Virus record (IMG/VR): IMGVR_UViG_3300028883_000130
Coordinates: 1 to 25,313 of that record
DNA from: a virus
DNA: 25,313 bases
Strand: one strand, 5' to 3'
Below the pieces are notes generated by a model that ran no database searches, was not told where the DNA came from, and was given only the letters and a program-made list of their open reading frames with translations. A program made the translations under genes and the position numbers. Below are positions 14,235 through 21,300 of this stretch, one piece after another; within the stretch, counting starts at the first letter, position 1, and each line of letters opens with the position of its first letter.

Positions 14235-14776
14235 TTTATACTAGAGTTAAGATAACTGGAATTGATGAGTTATCTAAGCGTGCTGAAAAGATGGCGAGTA
14301 AATATAATATTGCAGCCAGAAATGCAGCAAGAGATGCTCTAGACACTGTTGCTCAGAGAGCAAATCTAAATCTATTAAGAAAGATTGGCTCTAGTAGAAC
14401 TCCAAGAGGACATGCTGGCCATGGAGATCCTTTACATCAAAGACACCTTGCAGATAGTAGAGATGACATGTCTTCATGGATAATAGACACTAAAATTAAT
14501 GGAAATGTTGTCACTGCAGAATTAACTAATATATGTGAACACGCAGCAGCAGTAGAATTCGGAGTGAAAGGAACTATAACTCCTAAACATGGTAATTACA
14601 TGGTTTTAGGTTATCATGGTGGGGTTAAAAATTATGAAACTGCAATACTAAGAGAGGAAGTGAAAGGCCAAGAAGGATATGGTTTTTTACAACAAGTATT
14701 GGATAATCAAAGATTCATGCATAATCTTCAAACAAAGATTAAAAATAGTATGAGTGAATATTTGGTGAGTGTATAA
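14231..14776 (+). CDS. HK97 gp10-like neck / tail completion protein
   Basis: The 181-residue protein has the family pattern: ITGIDELSKRAEKMASKYN at the start, a helix AARNAARDALDTVAQRAN, then a strand and the hallmark CEHAAAVEFGVKGTITPK (about residues 107-124), with a helical C-terminus. It connects the closed head to the tail in siphoviruses and myoviruses. A His/Gly-rich stretch (RGHAGHGDPLHQRHL) is distinctive and could bind metal. The gene overlaps both neighbours (ATGA upstream, one base downstream), so the whole neck set is one coupled operon. Confidence 0.75.
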   Translation: MIYTRVKITGIDELSKRAEKMASKYNIAARNAARDALDTVAQRANLNLLRKIGSSRTPRGHAGHGDPLHQRHLADSRDDMSSWIIDTKINGNVVTAELTNICEHAAAVEFGVKGTITPKHGNYMVLGYHGGVKNYETAILREEVKGQEGYGFLQQVLDNQRFMHNLQTKIKNSMSEYLVSV

Positions 14777-15147
14777 TGGCATATCAACGATTAAAAGACG
14801 TGTATGATTCATTACAAGCAAATGCTGCTTTATCATCAATGGCTGATATAACTGTTGGATGGAATCATGAAGATATATCATATCCATCTGTGAATATAAT
14901 TCAAGCAGGAGGATCTGCTGTTGGACGGTTTGGTTATAAATCAGATAATGAAGTTAATGAAATTGCTACATTCCAAATAGATATTTACTCTAGAACAAGT
15001 CTAATGCAAACTTATCAAATATTGGATCTACTTAGACCAATAATGATATCTTCTGGATATGAAAAAACTGCTGACTCAGATGCATTTGAGGATGAAGTAG
15101 ATGCTCATAGAAAGATAACACGATGGTCATTAGAAACTATCGTATAA
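14776..15147 (+). CDS. Tail terminator / tail completion protein
   Basis: The 123-residue alpha/beta protein lies between the gp10-like protein and the tube genes, the fixed place of the tail terminator (lambda gpU type), which caps the tube and joins it to the head. It begins MAYQRLKDVYDSLQANAAL, with later strands VNIIQAGGSAVGRFGY and EIATFQIDIYSRTSL and the helix LDLLRPIMI, matching the family's fold order. A GGTGA site lies in the end of the upstream gene. It ends just before an upstream motif that opens the tail tube unit. Confidence 0.65.
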   Translation: MAYQRLKDVYDSLQANAALSSMADITVGWNHEDISYPSVNIIQAGGSAVGRFGYKSDNEVNEIATFQIDIYSRTSLMQTYQILDLLRPIMISSGYEKTADSDAFEDEVDAHRKITRWSLETIV

Positions 15148-15170
15148 TGTATGTTTAAATGTAATAAATA
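15148..15170 (+). promoter_or_regulatory. TGTATGTT-AATGT-type upstream motif, copy 7 (before tail tube)
   Basis: TGTATGTTTAAATGT followed by AATAAATA begins on the base after the stop codon of the tail terminator gene and 36 bases before ATG 15184, with AAGGTGAT in between. It is one of the best matches to the consensus. Confidence 0.55.
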
Positions 15171-15183
15171 ATAAGGTGATAAT

Positions 15184-15615
15184 ATGGTAGCAACTGTCAC
15201 TGGTGAGAATGTCTACGTAACAATCGGCAGTCAACTTGCAACACTTCACGCAGTATCAGATTTCTCATTAACATTCGATCGAGGAACTATCGAACAAGAA
15301 CTTGTTGGACAAGAAGGAAACTACTTTGCACAAGGTGCTCTTTCAATTGAAGGGTCATTAACTTGTTGCAGATTTGGTGCATCTGGGTCTGACGCATTCA
15401 TGGATAGTTTAGTAGATGGTAGTGTTATGACAATTTCTGGAACTACTTATAGTGGTAGTAATGGTATTGGTTTTTACTTCTATTCAGCACAGGTTACTGG
15501 TTATGACGTATCGATTGGAGATAATAGTACTATCTCTGAGGCATCTATTGACTTTACTATATTAGACCCATATAACGCAGTCTATACTAGAACTAGTGGA
15601 TGGCTGGTGTGTTAA
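15184..15615 (+). CDS. Tail tube protein (copy 1)
   Basis: The 143-residue protein has the look of a phage major tail (tube) protein: VYVTIGSQLATLHAVSDFSLTFDRG, then EQELVGQEGNYFAQGALSIEGSL, and a C-terminal VTGYDVSIGDNSTISEASIDFTIL. Rings of such subunits stack to form the tail tube. The gene starts a transcription unit with a motif and a good AAGGTGAT site, and its codons are relatively C-rich, as expected for an abundant virion protein. It is clearly paralogous to the next gene. Two Cys-rich spots (LTCCRF and the terminal WLVC) differ from the paralog's pattern, though both proteins end in Cys. Confidence 0.75.
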   Translation: MVATVTGENVYVTIGSQLATLHAVSDFSLTFDRGTIEQELVGQEGNYFAQGALSIEGSLTCCRFGASGSDAFMDSLVDGSVMTISGTTYSGSNGIGFYFYSAQVTGYDVSIGDNSTISEASIDFTILDPYNAVYTRTSGWLVC

Positions 15616-15627
15616 GGAGGATGAATC

Positions 15628-16101
15628 ATGGCATATGGTGATAATTTAAAGACCTATACTGGTGGAGACGCATTCATCTACTTTAAGGGACAAACCGCAG
15701 CTCCAAGTGCTGCTACACATGGTGTACTTGGGATAGGAGATTTCTCTTTGACTTTAGATAGAGGAACTGTTGAACAGGAACTCATCGGTCAAAAAGGTAA
15801 TTACTTTACCCAAGGATCATTGTCAATTGAAGGATCTTTGACATCAGTTAAATTAGGTAGTGGTGCCGCTGGAATATTAATGGATTCACTCATTAATAAT
15901 ACTAAGATTTTAATTTCTGGTGGAACTGCAGGTTATAGTGGGCTTAAATGGAAATTCGCATCTGGTGCTATCACTGGATTTGATCTATCAGTTGGTGATG
16001 CATCTACATTTAGCGAGGCATCAATCGATTTTACTGTCTTGAATCCATACGATCTTACAGTAACTGACGATGCAACTGGATGTAAGCTCTTATCATGTTA
16101 A
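15628..16101 (+). CDS. Tail tube protein (copy 2)
   Basis: The 157-residue protein is a paralog of the preceding gene: IGDFSLTLDRGTVEQELIG, GNYFTQGSLSIEGSL, and ITGFDLSVGDASTFSEASIDFTVL, also ending in Cys. It has an extra N-terminal stretch (about 15 residues) with a loop rich in Ala/Pro. The AGGAGG at 15615-15620 is the best Shine-Dalgarno site in the window, suggesting this copy may be the more abundant. Two tube proteins could build alternating or end-specific rings, as when a second tube-like protein caps or initiates the tail. A T-rich tract follows the gene. Confidence 0.75.
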   Translation: MAYGDNLKTYTGGDAFIYFKGQTAAPSAATHGVLGIGDFSLTLDRGTVEQELIGQKGNYFTQGSLSIEGSLTSVKLGSGAAGILMDSLINNTKILISGGTAGYSGLKWKFASGAITGFDLSVGDASTFSEASIDFTVLNPYDLTVTDDATGCKLLSC

Positions 16102-16124
16102 TTAATGTATTTTTTTATTTTTTA
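16094..16124 (+). terminator. T-rich terminator overlapping a degenerate upstream motif
   Basis: CATGTTAATTAATGT (16094-16108) overlaps the stop codon of tube gene 2 and resembles the recurrent motif with wider spacing. It runs into two T tracts, T7 then T6, ending at 16122. The tracts suit an archaeal U-rich terminator. The next gene starts at 16152 with an AGGAG site. Confidence 0.45.
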
Positions 16125-16151
16125 TGAAAAACCGATTAGGAGAATCTGCAA

Positions 16152-16631
16152 ATGACTGAAAAAACACACGAAGAAAAGAAGAAAGAACTCTTAGATAAAG
16201 TCAAGAACGATAAAGGTAAAAAACAGAAACTCGTAGAAGAAGCGACAACTCTTATTGCTACTCGTAGCAAATTGGAGAGAGATTATGATGAAGACAAAAT
16301 TGAAGTTGTCTTCTCTACTTCTCCAGAAACAAAGAGGAAAGTCCTAGCAAAGCGGCCAACAAACAAAGAAATGATTGCGATCATGATGTTGTCTGCGTCT
16401 GCATCTAAATATGAAGGTTCAGCAGAACCAGATAGTTTAGTAAAAATGGTGGAGATCTATGAAAAGTTAGCCTCCATGGCTGCTGATCTATCAGTTGATC
16501 CTGAATTAGATGCTGAATTCTGGGACTGTCATGTGTCGTTTTCTACCCTACAAAATTTCATCACTGAGTTGATTGATGCGTCCCAAAGAGGACATTCAGT
16601 CTCTCAAGATGAGATGAAGAAATTTCGTTGA
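16152..16631 (+). CDS. Tail assembly chaperone, upstream frame (gpG-like)
   Basis: The 159-residue protein directly follows the tail tube genes, the conserved place of the tail assembly chaperone in long-tailed phages. It is helical and charged (KTHEEKKKELLDKVKN), with a middle strand pair KIEVVFSTSPETKRKVLAKRP and helices ending SQDEMKKFR. The chaperone binds the tape-measure protein while the tube polymerises. The TGA stop at 16629 lies just before an open +1 frame, the usual two-product arrangement (short G, long GT). AGGAG at 16139-16143 lies 8 bases before the ATG. Identification rests on position, size and frame layout. Confidence 0.7.
   Translation: MTEKTHEEKKKELLDKVKNDKGKKQKLVEEATTLIATRSKLERDYDEDKIEVVFSTSPETKRKVLAKRPTNKEMIAIMMLSASASKYEGSAEPDSLVKMVEIYEKLASMAADLSVDPELDAEFWDCHVSFSTLQNFITELIDASQRGHSVSQDEMKKFR
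16617..16631 (+). other. Candidate +1 programmed frameshift site
   Basis: Zero-frame codons are AAG AAA TTT CGT TGA. A Phe tRNA on TTT can slip forward one base to TTC, after which the ribosome reads GTT GAG TCA in the +1 frame. The +1 frame is closed upstream by TGA at 16615-16617, so slipping must occur within these few codons, right before the zero-frame stop. A rare or slow CGT followed by TGA would favour it. No classic -1 heptamer exists in the zero frame. Confidence 0.55.
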
Positions 16632-16827
16632 GTCAGGATACGGCTATCTAGAGTTTAAACTGTGTGAATTCCTTGGTTGCTCTCCCTATGAATTAGGACA
16701 GAAACGTCATGAGAATCCTCAAGGCATACGTTTCTTGGAAGAATCTTTCGTATACCAATGGAATGAGCAAGAAAAAGCGAGAAAGGAAGCAGAGAGGAAA
16801 TCAAAGCAAGCTCGTAGAAGAAGATAA
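16618..16827 (+). CDS. Tail assembly chaperone, +1 frame extension (gpT-like)
   Basis: The +1 frame is open from 16618 to TAA at 16825-16827 and has no start codon of its own near its beginning. It encodes about 66 residues after the slip: ESGYGYLEFKLCEFLGCSPYELG, then a helix and a very basic end (KARKEAERKSKQARRRR). The pattern of a compact helical domain with CEFLGCSP..LG matches the second half of tail chaperones. Fused with residues 1-158 of the upstream frame it gives about 224 residues. It ends exactly one base before the next upstream motif. Without frameshifting this stretch would be untranslated, so a shift is the best explanation. Confidence 0.6.
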   Translation, partial: RNFVESGYGYLEFKLCEFLGCSPYELGQKRHENPQGIRFLEESFVYQWNEQEKARKEAERKSKQARRRR

Positions 16828-16852
16828 TGTATGTTATTAATGTTATTTAATA
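16828..16852 (+). promoter_or_regulatory. TGTATGTT-AATGT-type upstream motif, copy 8
   Basis: TGTATGTTATTAATGT followed by TATTTAATA begins on the base after the chaperone extension's stop and 37 bases before ATG 16865, with GGTGA in between. Its spacer between the two halves is six bases. Confidence 0.55.
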
Positions 16853-16864
16853 TATGGTGAATAT

Positions 16865-17494
16865 ATGGCAGCAGATGTATATGTATGCGAAATGAATGGT
16901 GCCTCCTGGAATATAGCAAATGCAACATTCTTATCTGGACAAGGATATGGAGTCACTGCTAGATATTGTACTACAGATAGTGCAACACCAGGTCAAACTT
17001 ACCCAATACCAATTCCAGAGGGTCCTGGTCATAATCCAAGTTATTGGAAATCACATTTCCTATTTATATCAGGACAACATGAAGGATCAATTGATTATAC
17101 TTATGTATCGTCAATTAGATGGTATTGTGATGGAGATCTATTCAACTGGGGTTCAACCGCAGCATCTGGAGTAGTATTAGTATTAGATGCTTCTGGAGAT
17201 GGATCTGAGTATGGGGTAGCATCATCAAATTATGATCAAGCAGATGGTACTCAAGGAACTTCAGGAAACAAATTGACTGCACATACTGCATGGAATTCAG
17301 CGAGTTCAAATGCTGAAGATGCGGCAGCTTTAGGTTCTGCATTTACAGTAGATGCAAGAAAGATAGAGCCTGATGATGATACTGGAATTAAATATTCTAA
17401 ATTACTAGTTCATCAAGCATGGGTAGGTGCAAGTGCAGCATCTGGTGGACCAGATCCAGAAACGTTTACATGGGTATGGGACGAAGTTAGTTAA
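16865..17494 (+). CDS. Unknown virion/tail protein (beta-rich, 209 residues)
   Basis: The protein is rich in Gly, Ser, Asp and aromatic residues, with strands such as SHFLFISGQHEGSIDYTYVSSIRWYCDGDLFNWG and SGVVLVLDASG, and a C-terminal TFTWVWDEVS. It has no signal peptide or membrane segment. Its own upstream motif and GGTGA site suggest independent, strong late expression. The composition is that of a virion surface or fibre protein. It lies after the tail chaperone, where tape-measure or tail-tip genes are expected, but it is too short and too beta-rich for a tape measure. I do not recognise a family. Confidence 0.6.
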   Translation: MAADVYVCEMNGASWNIANATFLSGQGYGVTARYCTTDSATPGQTYPIPIPEGPGHNPSYWKSHFLFISGQHEGSIDYTYVSSIRWYCDGDLFNWGSTAASGVVLVLDASGDGSEYGVASSNYDQADGTQGTSGNKLTAHTAWNSASSNAEDAAALGSAFTVDARKIEPDDDTGIKYSKLLVHQAWVGASAASGGPDPETFTWVWDEVS

Positions 17495-17495
17495 A

Positions 17496-17517
17496 TGTAT
17501 GTTTTAATGTATTAAAT
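17496..17517 (+). promoter_or_regulatory. TGTATGTT-AATGT-type upstream motif, copy 9
   Basis: TGTATGTTTTAATGT followed by ATTAAAT is the best full-length match. It starts at the second base after the previous stop and lies 52 bases before ATG 17548. The longer gap contains an extra A/T block (AAAAATATATAAA). No clear GGTGAT site precedes this gene. Confidence 0.55.
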
Positions 17518-17547
17518 CTGATATAACAAAAATATATAAATGATAAC

Positions 17548-18216
17548 ATGGCATCCAAGTCTCTTATGAACTCACCAAAAGATGGTTCTTGGGTATATAT
17601 GTGGATAGCACATTATAATGATGGAACATCACTTCCACAGTATGATCCTTATACTTTAGAAACTCATCTATTTAATGAAGTTCAACAAGATAAATTAATT
17701 AAATTTGGTTTGTATCCTTTCCCAGCTGATTTAGCAAAAAAGCTACGTGAAGAGAAGAAATTCAATGCAAGATCAAATATATTCTTGCCTAGATATGAAG
17801 TTGAAATAACTGGCAACCGAAGAGTAATAGGTGCTTTAACTACAAACTTCATAAAACAAACAACATATTACACTTGTCCTAAGTGTAAAAACAAATTTGA
17901 GAGTAAAGAAGTAGTCCGTTATAAAATCGGACCATTAAGAAGTACTCTGCAATGTCCAAGATGCGGAGATCGTGGATATTGGTATTGTACTAATTGTAAT
18001 AAAAGATATAATCACTCAGATGAAACAGATGATTTCAAATGTGTTGATTGTGGACAAAGGGTAAAACCGAAAGATATTCCTAAGTTTATAACTAATACAG
18101 TAATAGAACGCTGGAGAATATATAAATTAGGATTTCAAGAAACGATAAATGGCGTTAATAAAAAAACCATTATGCATATCCAAGAAAATGGAGATGTAGA
18201 ATTAAAAGATAAATAA
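17548..18216 (+). CDS. Virion-associated protein with two zinc ribbons
   Basis: The 222-residue protein starts with a module seen in phage structural-region proteins (WIAHYNDGTSLPQYDP...DKLIKFGLYPF, about 17-58), followed by a strand region. Two zinc-ribbon-like motifs follow: CPKC (110-113) paired with CPRC (136-139), and CTNC (147-150) paired with CVDC (165-168). A short C-terminal beta part ends MHIQENGDVELKD. The ribbons could bind nucleic acid or simply stabilise the fold. The N-terminal module is usually found alone, so the ribbon insertion is noteworthy. It precedes the giant surface protein and might be a tail-tip or baseplate component. Function uncertain. Confidence 0.65.
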   Translation: MASKSLMNSPKDGSWVYMWIAHYNDGTSLPQYDPYTLETHLFNEVQQDKLIKFGLYPFPADLAKKLREEKKFNARSNIFLPRYEVEITGNRRVIGALTTNFIKQTTYYTCPKCKNKFESKEVVRYKIGPLRSTLQCPRCGDRGYWYCTNCNKRYNHSDETDDFKCVDCGQRVKPKDIPKFITNTVIERWRIYKLGFQETINGVNKKTIMHIQENGDVELKDK

Positions 18217-18217
18217 G

Positions 18218-18275
18218 TGAATAGAACTTGATGCGTATAAACTTTTTGATTCAGCAACTTTCGCTCAAGTATTCA
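18218..18275 (+). repeat. Imperfect inverted repeat before the giant gene
   Basis: TGAATA-GAA-CTTG (18218-18230) pairs with CAAG-TATTCA (18266-18275) except for a three-base bulge, enclosing 35 bases. It follows the zinc-ribbon gene stop and is followed by a pyrimidine-rich stretch, so it may help terminate the upstream transcript. The long loop makes it weak. Confidence 0.3.
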
Positions 18276-18285
18276 TCCTTATCTA

Positions 18286-18312
18286 TCTATGTTAGAAATG
18301 TTTTGATAAAAT
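18286..18312 (+). promoter_or_regulatory. TGTATGTT-AATGT-type upstream motif, copy 10 (before giant gene)
   Basis: TCTATGTTAGAAATGT followed by TTTGATAAAAT starts 43 bases before ATG 18329, with TTAGGT between. It has one base change in the first half and a six-base spacer. It supports the giant frame starting a new transcription unit at 18329. Confidence 0.45.
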
Positions 18313-18328
18313 TAATTAGGTTTAATAT

Positions 18329-21300
18329 ATGATAGAAATATTATTACTAACAATTTTTATATTGTTAGGTTTAGGAGCGGTCTATTTCAGACATGATATA
18401 TTCAGATGGGTTAAGGCTCACTGGAAGAAATTAGCAGTTATTGGCACAACTGGCTTAGTTTTAGGAGGTGGTGGTCTTTTATTTGACGACGACCCACCTG
18501 AGCCGCCAGAAATGGACGTTACAGATTGGCAATATGCGAGTACTATATTTACTGCTTTTGCTGGAAGTGGTTCAACTGATTGGTCAAATCCATCAAATGT
18601 TGCATCATCAAATAATGCAGATGCAACTTGGACAGGAACTATGTTTTCTTCATATAGTTATTATTTATGGGTGCAAAATTTTGGTTTTGATTCAGGAGAT
18701 GTACCTGAAGGTGCAACAATTGAATCTATTGAGGTAGGTATAGAAAGAGCCAAAGGTGTTGGAGATAGTATAACTGATAAATATTTATATTTAATTAATG
18801 GAGATAATATGTCAGGATTTATAAGTAAAGCGTCTGCTAGTGCGTGGCCTACCTCGGATACTTGGACTTATTATAATTATACACCTGCATTTTGGGGATT
18901 TGGTGGTTTTGACCAAGAAGATGTTGTTGATACTCAATTTGGTTGTAAATTTTCTGTTCAAGGTGTCTCTTCAGATATTGCGTATGTAGATTGTATTCGA
19001 ATTAGAGTTTGGTATTCAGAAAATGTTGCTCCTACTGTTACATTAATGGATATACCTGACTCAGCAACTAATAGTGATGTTTCAAATATTACGTGGGATT
19101 GTAATGATACTGACGGTACTATTGCTAGTGCTGCTATTGGTATAGCAAACAAGACAGGTGAGAAATGGTTCAGAAATTCTGATAATACATGGCAATCAGG
19201 TAAATTTGAATACCAATCAGCTAATCCAAGTGATGGTAGTTTTAATGAAGCTGATGAAGAGGCCTATTTTAATTTAAGTGCTGAAGGTGGCTCGTGGGAA
19301 GTTGGAAACAACTATGAAGTATTTGTCCAATGTAGAGATGATGATAGTGATGCTGCAAGAAGTGATAGGGACAGTTGGAGTCACATAGCAGACAATCCAG
19401 CTCCAACGTTTAGCGGACCTGGACCAGCTAATGAATCTACTGGAGTATCTTTGCAACCAACTTTAAATATTACTATTTCTGATTTAGGTGGAAATGATAC
19501 GACTGTTGATTGGTATAATGCAACTTCTTCAAGTGGTCCTTGGACGCATGTTGCACATTTTACAAATCATCCTGCAAATACAAGTAATTCTACAACAGCT
19601 ACTTTTGCAACTGAATTTTCTACAACTTATTATTGGAGAGTCTATGCAAATGATGGAAATTCAAACGTTTCATCTGATATTTATGAGTTTACTACAGGAG
19701 TAGGTCCAGAGATGCAAAATCCCTATCCTGAAGATGATGCCACTGATATTTTAACAGGATTACAATATGTAACTGTATATATAAATAATTCAGCGAATAA
19801 TGTAACCTTTGAAGGATATACTAATCCTGGGGGAACTAAAGTATTAGATTCTTATAATACATCAGTAACTAATGAAACACTGTATGCTCCGTTAGATACT
19901 TATTTCTTATATAATAAATCAATTCATTGGTGGTGTAATGTTAGCGCTGATGGTTCGAATTGGACTTCATACGAGCACAATTATACAACTTTCAATGGTT
20001 CTGGATTTGTTATTATAGACTCTTTTACTGAAACTAATGACACTTGGGCTACAGTTGCTCATACTGATAATGATGGCTCTGTTTGGGCGACGCAGGAAGA
20101 TTACTCTTGGTCTAATACAACACATACATTTCCTCATTGTCATCGTTTAAATCTTCTTAATATATCTCGTTTTTATGACATGGAATTTTTAGATGCGGAT
20201 TATAGTTATTATCTATATTATGCTTCACCTACTACTGATAGATGGAAAAATGTAATTTCTAATGATGATTTTTCATCATATATACTCCATTCGATAAGTG
20301 GTGGCATTCAATGGTTAATGACTGCTAATAATACTGACGGTCTAATTGAAGTACAATTTTATACTGGAATGCCAGATGCAATACATGATATTTATGGAAA
20401 TGAAACTTTACATGTATCTGGATGGAATGGTGTAAATGATATTACTACTTATGAATGGGAGTCTGATGGAGATTTAGCTCAACTAGATAGTGATTGGCAT
20501 GAAGCTTTTACATCAGTTTGTTTTGATGATGAATGGAATATTTTTGGAGCGTATGATGACGGGTTAGCAGTGTATGAGATGGATAACTATGATATCAACA
20601 GTTCACCTGATGCTACTAACACAACATATGACGATATTGAACAAATGTATTTCGATACGGATAATGGGTATTTATATCTTGCTAGAGGAAGTAATGGGTT
20701 GACAATTGTTACATATGATAGAGGCACAAGAAACTTCACAGAACATTATTCAAATGATGGAGTAATTGACGGTGAATCTTATACTTTCAATGATGTGATT
20801 GTAAATGATGACCTTATTTATCTAGCATGTGGAACAGATGGTTTATTTTCGTATATATTTGAAGGTGGTTCGTTAATTCCTCAAGCAGTATTAAGTTTAA
20901 ATGGAGATGATTGTTTAAATCTAGCATTAAATGAATCTGAAAACTTAATATTTGTAGCCGCTGATGATTATTTATATATGGTAGGTTATGAATTAATTCG
21001 TGTTGCTCCACCTGTTATTACTCCTGTTATTGCGGGTGACCCAACAGGAGATTCAACTCATCGTGGTGGCTATATTAGATATGTCAATCAATCTTTTAAC
21101 AATCAATCGTTTTGTAATGTAACTGCAAATATTACTGTTCCAGATTATCGTACAATGGGGCGTTATTTCCAGACAACAGATGATGATATTCTTATACCGT
21201 CTGGTAATCTTACAGATGGTGATGGAGATTTTAACGAGAAGAACCATAGTCTTATTGCTAGTAAATGGGAATGTACATATACAGGAGAATACAGTCAGAT

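Noticed and set aside
16620-16627. Classic -1 slippery heptamer AAATTTC at the chaperone overlap
   Set aside because: In the zero frame the codons are AAA TTT, not AAT TTC, and the downstream frame is +1, so a -1 slip would not reach it.
18468-19703. Leu/Gln/Met-rich + strand frames inside the giant gene (18468, 19488, and similar at 22644, 23922)
   Set aside because: They are out-of-frame shadows of the giant gene; composition is typical of shifted reading of its Thr/Asn/Asp codons.
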